From Stenotrophomonas maltophilia (GTDB taxonomy: Bacteria; Pseudomonadota; Gammaproteobacteria; Xanthomonadales; Xanthomonadaceae), in contig NZ_RAUX01000009.1 of NCBI RefSeq assembly GCF_013464485.1, positions 98,831 to 162,830 on the forward strand: a stretch of DNA of 64,000 bases, given 5' to 3'. The notes below the pieces were generated by a model, which saw only the letters and a list, made by a program, of their open reading frames with translations, was not told the DNA's origin and ran no database searches. Every line of letters starts with the position of its first letter. Positions within the stretch are counted from its first letter, which is position 1. Below, piece by piece: positions 18,065-26,317 of this stretch. The position numbers and the translations under genes were made by a program.

Positions 18065-18319
18065 ATGGACACCTCATCGCCCCGGCGCACCGCATCCGGC
18101 CCTGCCAGCGAACAGGTCTGGCAGGCCTTCCTCGCCGCGCTGCACGAACTGCCGCCTGACGCGCGTGCGGTTCTGCTGTTGCACGACGTGCTGGGCGCCG
18201 GTTTCGACGACATCGTGCCCCTGCTGGGTCTGGACCTGCCGGCGTGCCGGCAGCGCCTGCACCTGGCGCGGGCCCACCTGCATGCACGACGCAACGGCCT
18301 GGAGCCTGCCACCCCATGA
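18065..18319 (+). CDS. Minimal sigma-70 region-4-like protein
   Basis: An 84-residue protein consisting almost wholly of a sigma region-4 helix-turn-helix ('LHELPPDARAVLLLHDVLG', then 'CRQRLHLARAHLHARR'). It resembles residues 105-165 of the SigJ-like factor nearby. Region 2, needed for -10 recognition and core binding, is absent. Its ATG follows an exact ECF41-type promoter, and its stop overlaps the LysR start (ATGA). It could be a decayed sigma gene, or a small regulator competing for -35 DNA or RNA polymerase. The ribosome site is weak. Confidence 0.6.
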   Translation: MDTSSPRRTASGPASEQVWQAFLAALHELPPDARAVLLLHDVLGAGFDDIVPLLGLDLPACRQRLHLARAHLHARRNGLEPATP

Positions 18320-19347
18320 ATGCCACGCAGTCTTGCCCGGCCGCGGACGGCCACGACGCGCTCAATGCGTCCTTTTCCACCAGCTACGCCGGCGTGCTGG
18401 CCTTCATCGCCGTCGCCGCCGAGGGCAGCTTCGCGCGCGCCGCCGACCGCCTGGGCATCGGCCGCTCGGCGGTCAGCCGCAGCGTACAGAAACTGGAGAG
18501 CCAGCTCGGCGTGCGCCTGTTCCTGCGCACCACGCGCTCAACCGCGCTGACCCGCGAAGGCGAGCTGTTCCTGGAGGGGTGCAGCCCCGGGGTGACGTGC
18601 ATCCTGCAGGCGCTGGATGAAATGCGCGACCTGCGCGAAGGACCACCGCGCGGGCACCTGCGGATCAGCGCCAGCCATGGCTTCGGGCGGCGGGTGATCG
18701 CACCGTTGCTGGCGGCGTTCCGCGCCGAGTACCCGCAGGTGTCGGTGGAGCTGCTGCTGGACGAGCAGGCGCCTGATCTGGCCGGCGACCGCATCGACGT
18801 GGCCTTTCGTGATGGACTGCTGGAAGACAGCCAGGTGATCGCCAAGCAGCTGGTGCCGATGCAGCTGGTGGTCTGTGCATCGCCCGCTTATGTGCAGGCA
18901 CATGGCATGCCGGCATCGCTGGATGCGCTGTCCAGCCATGCGTGTATTGGTCGGCGCCTGGCGGGCGGGCGCATGCAACGCTGGGAATTCCGCATCGACG
19001 GTCGCGAGGTGAACCTGCAACCGGCCGCGGCGCTGGTGTTCAACGATGCCGATCTGGCGCTGCAGGCCGTCATTGACGGGCTGGGTGTGGCCCAGCTGCC
19101 CAGCTACCAGGTCCGCGACGCGCTGCGGGCGGGCACGGTGGTGACCTGCCTGGACCGTCATGCACCGCTCGATCGAGGCCACTACCTGTGCTACCTCAGT
19201 CGCCGCCAGCTGCCCAAGCGCGTACGGGCTTTCATCGACTTCAGCACCCAACGGGTCCGCGCACTGGAACTGGATGTGATCTCGCACTGGGAAACCCACC
19301 ATCAGGCCTCCGCCCAGGAAGCGGGGGCACAGCCTGCCTGGACCTGA
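18316..19347 (+). CDS. LysR-family transcriptional regulator
   Basis: A 343-residue LysR regulator. The HTH domain is at residues 25-85 ('GSFARAADRLGIGRSAVSRS'), followed by a substrate-binding domain of the CrgA/DsdC-like branch. The start at 18316 overlaps the stop of the small sigma-like gene, and translation is probably coupled. An in-frame start at 18244 lies inside the upstream gene and is less likely. It may control the SDR and Ohr genes downstream. The effector is unknown. Confidence 0.87.
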   Translation: MNATQSCPAADGHDALNASFSTSYAGVLAFIAVAAEGSFARAADRLGIGRSAVSRSVQKLESQLGVRLFLRTTRSTALTREGELFLEGCSPGVTCILQALDEMRDLREGPPRGHLRISASHGFGRRVIAPLLAAFRAEYPQVSVELLLDEQAPDLAGDRIDVAFRDGLLEDSQVIAKQLVPMQLVVCASPAYVQAHGMPASLDALSSHACIGRRLAGGRMQRWEFRIDGREVNLQPAAALVFNDADLALQAVIDGLGVAQLPSYQVRDALRAGTVVTCLDRHAPLDRGHYLCYLSRRQLPKRVRAFIDFSTQRVRALELDVISHWETHHQASAQEAGAQPAWT

Positions 19348-19476
19348 TCGCATTGGTGCATGCCGGGCAACAGTGCGCGTCCTGGCACGGATCTACTGCC
19401 CGTCACCCCAGCTTCCTACGATTCCAGCGTTCCCGGCCACGGCCGGCCGCCCCTTCCGCATTCCAGGAGACATGTC

Positions 19477-20244
19477 ATGAAGATCCTCGTCATTGGTGGT
19501 ACCGGCCGCATCGGCAGCAAGGTGGTGGAGCGCCTGCGCGCCGCCGGCCACGACATCGTGGTGGCGGCCCCTTCCACCGGCATCGACGTGCTGACCGGCG
19601 AAGGCCTTGACGCCGCGATGAACGGTGCCGCGGTGGTGGTTGACCTGGCCAACTCACCCTCGTTCGAAGACGCGGCAGTACTTTCGTTCTTCGTGACTGC
19701 TGGCCACAACATTCTTTCCGCCGCCGCCCGTGCCGGCGTGCGCCACCATGTAGCGCTTTCCGTGGTCGGCACCGACAAGCTCGCGGCCAGTGGCTACTTC
19801 CGCGGCAAGATTGCCCAGGAACGCCTGATCCGTGATTCGGGCCTGCCATACACCATCATTCATTCCACCCAGTTCTTCGAATTCCTGCCGGGCATCATCC
19901 AGTCCGCAGGCAACGGTACGACGCTGCACCTGCCAACCGCCGAGGTGCAGCCAATCGCTGCCGAGGATGTTGCTGATGCGGTGGCACGCATCGCGCAGCA
20001 GCCGCCGGCCAACGTCGTGGTTGAAATCGCCGGGCCGGAGCGCGCGTCGATGGCGGCCCTGGCCCAGCGGTTCCTGCAACTGACCGGTGACCCACGGCAG
20101 GTGGTGGCCGATGCCCAGGCGCTGTACTTCGGCGCTCCGCTGCAGGCCGACACATTGATACCGGCCGGACAGGCGTGGACCGGCCAGGTGGGTTTCGATA
20201 CGTGGTTGCAACAGTCTGGCCTGCTGCAGCAGCAGCCCGCCTGA
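19477..20244 (+). CDS. NmrA/SDR-like NAD(P)-binding oxidoreductase
   Basis: A 255-residue Rossmann-fold protein with the dinucleotide motif 'GGTGRIGSKV' at residues 7-16 and an NmrA-like pattern ('GVRHHVALSVVGTDKL', 'YTIIHSTQFFEF'). It lacks the Y-x-x-x-K of classical SDRs in its usual form, as is common in this atypical group. Relatives act as quinone or NAD(P)H-dependent reductases or redox sensors. The ATG at 19477 has AGGAGA upstream (19465-19470). Such epimerase/reductase genes are frequent ECF41 neighbours, but no ECF41 promoter was found before it. Confidence 0.82.
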   Translation: MKILVIGGTGRIGSKVVERLRAAGHDIVVAAPSTGIDVLTGEGLDAAMNGAAVVVDLANSPSFEDAAVLSFFVTAGHNILSAAARAGVRHHVALSVVGTDKLAASGYFRGKIAQERLIRDSGLPYTIIHSTQFFEFLPGIIQSAGNGTTLHLPTAEVQPIAAEDVADAVARIAQQPPANVVVEIAGPERASMAALAQRFLQLTGDPRQVVADAQALYFGAPLQADTLIPAGQAWTGQVGFDTWLQQSGLLQQQPA

Positions 20245-20278
20245 GCCACGACCGGACCGCGTTTCATGGATCCCTGCA

Positions 20279-20782
20279 ATGACTGAGTTGAAGCCTCCTT
20301 CGCCTTCCGTACTCGACCGATACCAGGGGGACGACATGCGCCCGCTGTACACCGGGCGCGTGAGGGTCAGCGGTGGCCAGGCGCAGCATGGACGCGCGTC
20401 CGGCGTGGTGCGTTCGGATGACGGTGCGCTGGCGGTGGACCTGCGCCTGCCACCGGAACTGGGTGGACCGGGCGGGGGCACCAACCCCGAGCAGCTGTTG
20501 GCGGCAGGCTACGCCGGCTGCTTCCACGGCGCGATGGTGCTGGTGGCCGCGCGCGCGGGGCTGGTGCTGGCCGACCCCAGCATCGACGTGGCAGTGACGT
20601 TTGCGCGTGATCCGGTCGATGGCCTGTATCTGTTGTCGGCAGAGATCGTGGTGCATCTGCCCGGCATGGATGCAACCCTGGCCTCCGAACTGGTTCGCAA
20701 CACCGAGCGTGTCTGCCCGTATGCCAAGATGTTCCACCGCGGCATCAGCCACGCGGTGCATGTACGGGTGTGCGCCGGCTAG
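20279..20782 (+). CDS. Organic hydroperoxide resistance protein (Ohr/OsmC family)
   Basis: A 167-residue Ohr-type thiol peroxidase. The two redox cysteines are visible in 'GYAGCFHGAM' and 'TERVCPYAKM', and the family motif 'GGTNPEQLLAAGYAGCF' is intact. It reduces organic hydroperoxides with a lipoyl-dependent reductant in the cytoplasm. Homology with Ohr begins at the internal Met encoded at 20336, which is preceded by AGGGGG. That start would give 148 residues, the usual family size, so 20336 may be the real start. Confidence 0.85.
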   Translation: MTELKPPSPSVLDRYQGDDMRPLYTGRVRVSGGQAQHGRASGVVRSDDGALAVDLRLPPELGGPGGGTNPEQLLAAGYAGCFHGAMVLVAARAGLVLADPSIDVAVTFARDPVDGLYLLSAEIVVHLPGMDATLASELVRNTERVCPYAKMFHRGISHAVHVRVCAG

Positions 20783-20910
20783 TCAGGGGGTATCCCGGCG
20801 GCATGGCGTCGTGCGCCCGGATCTCACGGCGCTGTTCACCCTGCAGCAGCGACAATGACGTATCGGGCGCGCTCCGAGGCGCGCCGCTCACTGCCTGCAG
20901 GATCGCGAAG

Positions 20911-23559
20911 ATGTCCAAGCCCACCTTTGGTGAATCGTCATGTGCCGCCGCTGCCAGCGGTTGCATTGAGGTCCGCGGTGCGCGCGAGCACAACCTCAGG
21001 AATGTCGACGTCTCCATTCCGCGCAACGCCCTGGTGGTGTTCTCCGGGGTATCCGGTTCCGGCAAGTCATCGCTGGCGTTCGGTACGGTCTTCGCCGAGG
21101 CGCAGCGGCGCTACTTCGAATCCGTTGCGCCCTATGCGCGGCGCCTGATCGACCAGGCCGGTGTGCCCGACGTGGATGCCATCGACGGGCTGCCGCCGGC
21201 AGTGGCGTTGCAGCAGCAGCGCGGCGCCAGCAACGCTCGTTCATCGGTGGGCAGTGTCACCACGCTGTCCAGCCTGGTGCGCATGATGTATTCGCGTGCA
21301 GGCGCATACCCGGCCAACCAGCCCATGCTCTACGCCGAAGACTTCTCGCCCAACACGCCGCAGGGCGCCTGCAGTACCTGCCACGGGCTGGGGCATGTCT
21401 ACGAAGTGCCCGAAGCCTTGATGGTGCCGGACCCGTCGCTGAGCATCCGCGAGCGTGCGATCGCCTCCTGGCCGCCGGCCTGGCATGGCCAGAACCTGCG
21501 CGACATCCTGGTCACGCTCGGCTACGACATCGACGTGCCATGGAAGACGCTGCCGAAGAAGGACCGGGAGTGGATCCTGTTCACCGAGGAGACGCCCACC
21601 GTGCCGGTCTATGCCGGCTTCACCCCGGCCGAGACCCGGGCCGCGCTCAAGCGCAAGCTCGAGCCGAGCTACATGGGTACGTATACCGGCGCGCGTCGCT
21701 ACGTGCTGCATACTTTCGCCAACACCCAGAGCGCGCTGATGCGCAAGCGGGTTTCCCGCTACATGGAAGGCAAGCTGTGCCCGGCCTGCCACGGAAAGCG
21801 ACTGAAGCCGGAAGCGCTGTCGGTCACCTTCGCGGGCGTGGATATCGGTGAGTTCATGCGGCTGCCCCTGGACCAGCTGGCGGACCTGCTGGAGCCCATC
21901 GCGCAGGGCGACTTCAGCGCGCACCGCCGGGGCGAACGCACCAGCAGGAACACCACGCGCCGCGACCGCAGCCAACGGGCGGCCAGCGGTCGCGCCGTCC
22001 ACGCGGCGGCGCCGGATGTCCGCCTGACCTCGGCCTTGTCCGAAGAGAAGCGGCTGGCGGCACAGCGGCTGGCGGGCGGGGTGATGGCGCGTGTGCGGCA
22101 GTTACGCGAACTGGGCCTGGGCTATCTCTCGCTGGATCGCGCCACGCCCACGCTGTCCGCAGGCGAACTGCAGCGCCTGCGGCTGGCCACGCAGCTCAGC
22201 TCGCTGCTGTTCGGTGTGCTGTACGTGCTCGACGAACCTTCCGCTGGCCTGCACCCGGCCGACAGCCAGGCGCTGTACGACGCGCTGGACCGGCTGCGTG
22301 ATGGCGGCAACTCGGTGTTCGTGGTCGAACATGATCTGGAACTGATGCGTCGCGCGCAGTGGCTGGTGGACGTAGGCCCGGAGGCCGGCGAGCGGGGAGG
22401 GCGCGTGCTCTACAGCGGCGAGCCCGATGGCCTTCGCCAGGTAAAGGATTCGCGCACGGCCCGGTATCTGTTCGACCAGGTGCCTGCGCCTGCCGGCCGC
22501 CAGCGCAGCGCCGGGCACTGGCTGGAATTGAAGGGTATCCACCGCCACAACCTGCAGGGCGTGGACGCGCAGGTGCCCTTGGGGTTGCTGACCGCAGTGA
22601 CCGGCATTTCCGGCTCGGGCAAGTCCAGCCTGATGGCGCAGGCGCTGCCCGAGCTGATGCTGCTGCATCTGGGGCATGAACCTGCGGACGATGGTGCAGA
22701 GGCCTCACCCACGGATGGACCAACCGTGATCGAAACCACCCGAGGCCAGTTGGCCGGTGATGTGGATGCCATTCAACGTGTGGTGCAGGTGGACCAGAAG
22801 CCGATCGGCCGCACACCGCGCTCCAACCTGGCCACCTATACCGGGCTGTTCGATCACGTGCGCAAGCTGTTCGCAGCGACGCCCGCTGCGCGTCGTCGCC
22901 GTTTCGATGCAGGCCGCTTCTCGTTCAACGTGACCAAGGGCCGATGCGAGACCTGCGAAGGCGAGGGTTTCGTGAGCGTCGAACTGTTGTTCATGCCCAG
23001 CGTCTATGCCCCGTGCCCCACCTGCCACGGTGCCCGCTACAACGAGGCCACGCTGAAGGTGCTGTGGAACGACCGCAACATCGCCGAGGTCCTGCAGATG
23101 ACGGTGGACCAGGCGCATGCATTCTTCAGCGAGGAGGAGCCCATTGCCCGCCCGCTGCAGCTGCTGCAGGAAATCGGCCTGGGCTACCTGCGGCTGGGCC
23201 AGCCGGCCACGGAGCTTTCAGGTGGCGAGGCCCAACGCATCAAGCTGGCCACCGAACTGCAGCGCAGCCAGCGCGGGCGCACGCTCTATGTGCTGGACGA
23301 ACCCACCACCGGCCTGCATGCATCGGACGCGGACAGCCTGCTGGTGCAGCTGCAGCGTCTGGTGGACGCGGGAAACACCGTGGTGATGATCGAGCATGAC
23401 ATGCGCGCGGTCGCGCAGGCGGACTGGGTGATTGACGTTGGCCCGGGTGCAGGCGGAGCGGGTGGCACCATCGTGGCGAAGGGAACGCCGCATCAGGTGG
23501 CGCGTGCCAGGGGCAGCCGGACGGCGCCGTTCCTGGCGCGCGAACTGGCTCTCATGTAG
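20911..23559 (+). CDS. UvrA-like ATPase (class II UvrA paralogue)
   Basis: An 882-residue tandem ABC ATPase of the UvrA family. Walker A motifs are 'GVSGSGKSS' and 'GISGSGKSS', and ABC signatures are 'LSAGELQRL' and 'LSGGEAQRI'. Zinc-finger cysteines lie in 'CSTCHG', 'CPACHG', 'CETCEG' and 'CPTCHG'. It is shorter than canonical UvrA (about 940-980 residues). An Arg-rich linker near residues 335-375 sits after the first half. Class II UvrAs are linked to drug or DNA-damage tolerance and lack the UvrB-binding insert. The start at 20911 is placed where homology begins. Its stop codon TAG is the TAG of a GTAG palindrome. Confidence 0.85.
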   Translation: MSKPTFGESSCAAAASGCIEVRGAREHNLRNVDVSIPRNALVVFSGVSGSGKSSLAFGTVFAEAQRRYFESVAPYARRLIDQAGVPDVDAIDGLPPAVALQQQRGASNARSSVGSVTTLSSLVRMMYSRAGAYPANQPMLYAEDFSPNTPQGACSTCHGLGHVYEVPEALMVPDPSLSIRERAIASWPPAWHGQNLRDILVTLGYDIDVPWKTLPKKDREWILFTEETPTVPVYAGFTPAETRAALKRKLEPSYMGTYTGARRYVLHTFANTQSALMRKRVSRYMEGKLCPACHGKRLKPEALSVTFAGVDIGEFMRLPLDQLADLLEPIAQGDFSAHRRGERTSRNTTRRDRSQRAASGRAVHAAAPDVRLTSALSEEKRLAAQRLAGGVMARVRQLRELGLGYLSLDRATPTLSAGELQRLRLATQLSSLLFGVLYVLDEPSAGLHPADSQALYDALDRLRDGGNSVFVVEHDLELMRRAQWLVDVGPEAGERGGRVLYSGEPDGLRQVKDSRTARYLFDQVPAPAGRQRSAGHWLELKGIHRHNLQGVDAQVPLGLLTAVTGISGSGKSSLMAQALPELMLLHLGHEPADDGAEASPTDGPTVIETTRGQLAGDVDAIQRVVQVDQKPIGRTPRSNLATYTGLFDHVRKLFAATPAARRRRFDAGRFSFNVTKGRCETCEGEGFVSVELLFMPSVYAPCPTCHGARYNEATLKVLWNDRNIAEVLQMTVDQAHAFFSEEEPIARPLQLLQEIGLGYLRLGQPATELSGGEAQRIKLATELQRSQRGRTLYVLDEPTTGLHASDADSLLVQLQRLVDAGNTVVMIEHDMRAVAQADWVIDVGPGAGGAGGTIVAKGTPHQVARARGSRTAPFLARELALM

Positions 23560-23578
23560 AGCCGGGCCATGCCGGGCT
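23556..23578 (+). repeat. GTAG palindrome (SMAG-type element)
   Basis: GTAG is followed by 8-base arms 23560-23567 and 23571-23578 with a CAT loop and one arm mismatch. This is the form of S. maltophilia GTAG repeats. The TAG supplies the stop codon of the UvrA-like gene. Confidence 0.7.
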
Positions 23579-23671
23579 GACAAAGACCCCATGCACGCGG
23601 CTCCAGCGATGTACACATCAACAGTTGCGGGCTATGGGCAGTCAGGGCATCCACTGCAGTGCAGGTTGTAC

Positions 23672-25128
23672 TCAACGGGCTCGGCGGTGATTCCAGACGC
23701 ATCCTTCAGGGTAATCCGCTCCCTCCAGAGGGGGGATGACGGGGGGCGGGTAGAGCACGATGGGATAGAAGCAGGCCCATGTGTAGTTGAGCGGGGAGGG
23801 CATCTTGTCCGGCAACGTTTCCGTCGCGGGTTCGCAGGGCCCGCTCGGGCACACAGGGCGCTCCAGCGTCAACTCAATCGGAAACTTCGGAACTCCCTTG
23901 TATGCAACCGGAACGGAGAATGGCCTGAAGTAATTCTCCGTGCGATCTGCGATGCCCGTAATTTCGAAGGCTTCCGTCAATACGGAAACGCCAAGTGCCG
24001 AAACCCGCTCGATGGGCATGTAGAACAGGTCGTCTTCAAATCCCGTGCCGTCCCCCCCCTGCCGTGAATGACACCCATGGCTGCATGATTTGAAAAAACC
24101 GGCCCACCGCTGTCGCCTTCAACACTGAGGGGGCCTGACGAAAGTCTACGCGCACGAATGTACCTGCCGATCGCGCCATTGTGGTTTGACCTCGAGTTCA
24201 TGTCCTCAATGGTCCCGCACGCATAGTGGCCGCTAATTCCGCTCTTGCAGATCACATCCCCCACATGCGTTGCACTGGAGGGAAGTACGCTGGTTACTTC
24301 GAGTGTCGGCGACGGGCCATTGATAAGGGCTATTTCATTTGTCTGCGCATGACGCTGCCCCCTGGCTGGCTCCTTATGCCACTGCACATCGTAGTCGCCT
24401 GCGTTCTGTTCGCTCTGGAACACCAGAGGCGCTGCAATGCCCTGATAGGTGAGCGCATTGTCGCAATGGCCGGCGGTGAGGACGCCAAGCTCACGGTCTG
24501 CGTCGAAGACGTTGAAGCCGGTGGTGCAACTGAAGGCTGTTCCGATCAGCTTGTGGCCTCCCGAGATTGCGGCGGTGACAGTAAAGCCCTTCACTGCCTT
24601 GATCAATACGAAATCGACAGCGCCCTGCAGTGGCCGAGGTGCGCGTCTGGCAGCTGCCTCGTCCTTCACGTAGAAGGTCACGATGGACCGCTTGATATCA
24701 AGACCCGACTCGAACTCGACCTTCTTTGCAAGAAGCTGAGCCTCCCCCTCGGCCTGGGCCGCCAGGAGCATCTCGATCGATTGAGCGGACGTGCGGCTCA
24801 CGAATACGGGGTCCTGGGTGTACTTCGCGAGTGTGTGTGCCGGCTTCCTCGTGAACAGAACTACGACCCTGAAATCCGGCTGCTGCTCAACATACAAACC
24901 GCCAAATGTATCCGGTTCAGAGGCTTGTATCCTGGCCTCCAGCGATGCAGCAGCGATCGATTTCAATGATCGGTATTCTGCTTCCGCCTCGGATACGTTG
25001 AAAGCTCGCGAATAGGTATATGCAGTGGGATTGCCAGATGTCGGCCGGCCATGCAGAGAGAATGCGACCGCAACGAGGGCTGAAAATGCCAGTGCCCGCT
25101 TGGATTTCTTCATGAGTAGAGGAGTCAT
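23672..25128 (-). pseudogene. Secreted serine protease (streptogrisin/S1 type), frameshifted at a poly-G tract
   Basis: The reading frame from 25128 encodes a signal peptide, a long pro-region and a chymotrypsin-like domain. His is in 'TAGHCDNAL' and Ser in 'VEGDSGGPVFSNHAAMG'. At eight Gs (24052-24059) the frame leaves the expected path and stops at 23977. One more G, or two fewer, would continue into the second frame ('FEDDLFYMPIERVSALGVSVLTEAF'), which resembles the normal C-terminus of such proteases and runs to 23672, for about 485 residues. The enzyme is truncated after its active-site Ser as read. This could be phase variation, a real mutation or a sequencing error. It overlaps the small upstream gene by 4 bases. 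Confidence 0.75.
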
Positions 25129-25580
25129 GGCTGTTCCTTTGCCTGGCGCATCAAATGAATCGTCATGATCGGCCCCGTACAGCTTGCCGGGATGGTCGCA
25201 GCAAGGCTTGAGCGCAGGAGTTCGCCTGCATGCCCCCCTCCGAATGAAGCGGCGATTCCGAATGTCTGAATATTCCCCGATCGCACATCCAGCACCCCTA
25301 TCGGGGCGTCGCCCTTCATGGCCAGCGAGTAATCATGCGGCCATGCGGCCAGATACGCCGTGCCGCCTGGATCGACGAAGTACACGCAACCGTTGATGGG
25401 CCTCAGTGACCCTCTAAGCAGCCCCGTTGAAAGGACTGCCCCCTGTTCGGGCGAGAGCCTGACAAGTACAAGTGACCGGGACTCGCTGGCGCTTGCCGAT
25501 AGGATCGCGGCGCTGCAGGAAGCATTCATCGTCAAGAGCAGGAAGAGCACGCGCTTCGTCGGAACCCTGCCAGCGACCAT
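25125..25580 (-). CDS. Small exported protein of unknown function
   Basis: I do not recognise this 151-residue protein. It has a basic, then hydrophobic N-terminus ('RVLFLLLTMNASCSA') that looks like a signal peptide, possibly a lipoprotein Cys near residue 22, and a domain with 'INGCVYFVDPGGTAYLAAWP' and two other Cys. The ATG at 25580 has GGAGG 6 bases upstream; ATGs at 25586 and 25610 are alternatives. Its stop overlaps the protease start (ATGA), so the two are one operon; it could be a protease inhibitor or chaperone, but nothing in the sequence shows this. Confidence 0.65.
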   Translation of the reverse strand: MVAGRVPTKRVLFLLLTMNASCSAAILSASASESRSLVLVRLSPEQGAVLSTGLLRGSLRPINGCVYFVDPGGTAYLAAWPHDYSLAMKGDAPIGVLDVRSGNIQTFGIAASFGGGHAGELLRSSLAATIPASCTGPIMTIHLMRQAKEQP

Positions 25581-25789
25581 GGACATCCTCCACCTCCATG
25601 TCAGGATCAATTGCCGACCTGAAAGAAATCCACTCGAACCATCATTGATCGAGTTGCAGCAGGCCTAATGGTATTGGCATTCCTCATCAATATCCATGAC
25701 CGCCCTCACGAAGGCGGATGATCAACGCGTCACCCTGGCCTTTTCAGGGCTGGGCAGTTGTTTCCGGTTCGTCGGTAGCCGTCGCCCCC

Positions 25790-25812
25790 GTAGAACCGGG
25801 CCATGCTCTGCT
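25790..25812 (+). repeat. Degenerate GTAG palindrome
   Basis: GTAG (25790-25793) precedes an imperfect arm-CAT-arm unit. It has the same relation to the adjacent gene remnant as the element at 35436-35458 has to the intact gene, so it looks like a decayed copy. Confidence 0.4.
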
Positions 25813-26010
25813 ATCGCTCCCCCTCACATCGTGCATCTTCAGGCATTACTTCGGGCGCCCGCTGCTCCGCATGCAGCGACGCCTGCATCAGCACGTGGTG
25901 TGGCTGCTTGTCCAGCCACAGCACCGGAGTGCCTCTGCAGCGGACCTGAAAGGTGCCGTACTGATTCCAACGTATTCGGAATCGTTGCAGAAGTCGTGAT
26001 GTGGCGGGAG
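25811..26010 (-). pseudogene. Remnant of a paralogue of the exported protein at 35457-35927
   Basis: On the minus strand this stretch encodes 'GTFQVRCRGTPVLWLDK' and 'HVLMQASLHAEQRAPEV'. These align closely with 'GSFQVHCRGVPVLWLEN' and 'HVLMQTSLDAEQRAPEV' of the intact gene. The N-terminal part has no signal peptide in any frame and the similarity fades above about 26010. The C-terminal third is also missing. I infer a broken duplicate. Between 26010 and the Fur box at 26229 I see nothing else. Confidence 0.65.
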
Positions 26011-26228
26011 TCCCAGGTCGCAGAGCTCCCAGCGGTATCAGCGGCGAAGGCGTGATTCCAGCGGCCGCTCGATTGACGGCGCGCAGAATTTGGCAGATGC
26101 GACAGGCCGATGCCGGGTTTGCAGAGGCGCCAGCCCCCCTGCATTGGCCGCCTTGCCGGTGCCGATGCTGCAGGCCGGGGAGGGCACGGGACATTCGGGA
26201 CAGGGGAGGGGTGGAAGCGGATGCTAGT

Positions 26229-26247
26229 GCGAACGATTTGCATTTGG
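26229..26247. promoter_or_regulatory. Putative Fur box upstream of the second TonB receptor
   Basis: AACG-N5-CATT (26232-26244) matches the Fur core with one change. An AT-rich TATTAT (26248-26253), a possible -10, follows at once. It lies about 70 bases before the receptor start, where iron control is expected. Confidence 0.5.
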
Positions 26248-26317
26248 TATTATTTAACGCGAAATTAACGCCGCCGCAGCTGCCGCCTAGGGCGCACTTC
26301 CTACCGTAGGCCCCCAA

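Noticed and set aside
19348-19476. Search for a third ECF41 promoter before the NmrA-like gene
   Set aside because: A CGTCACC sequence is present, but no CGTC at the 16-base spacing follows it.
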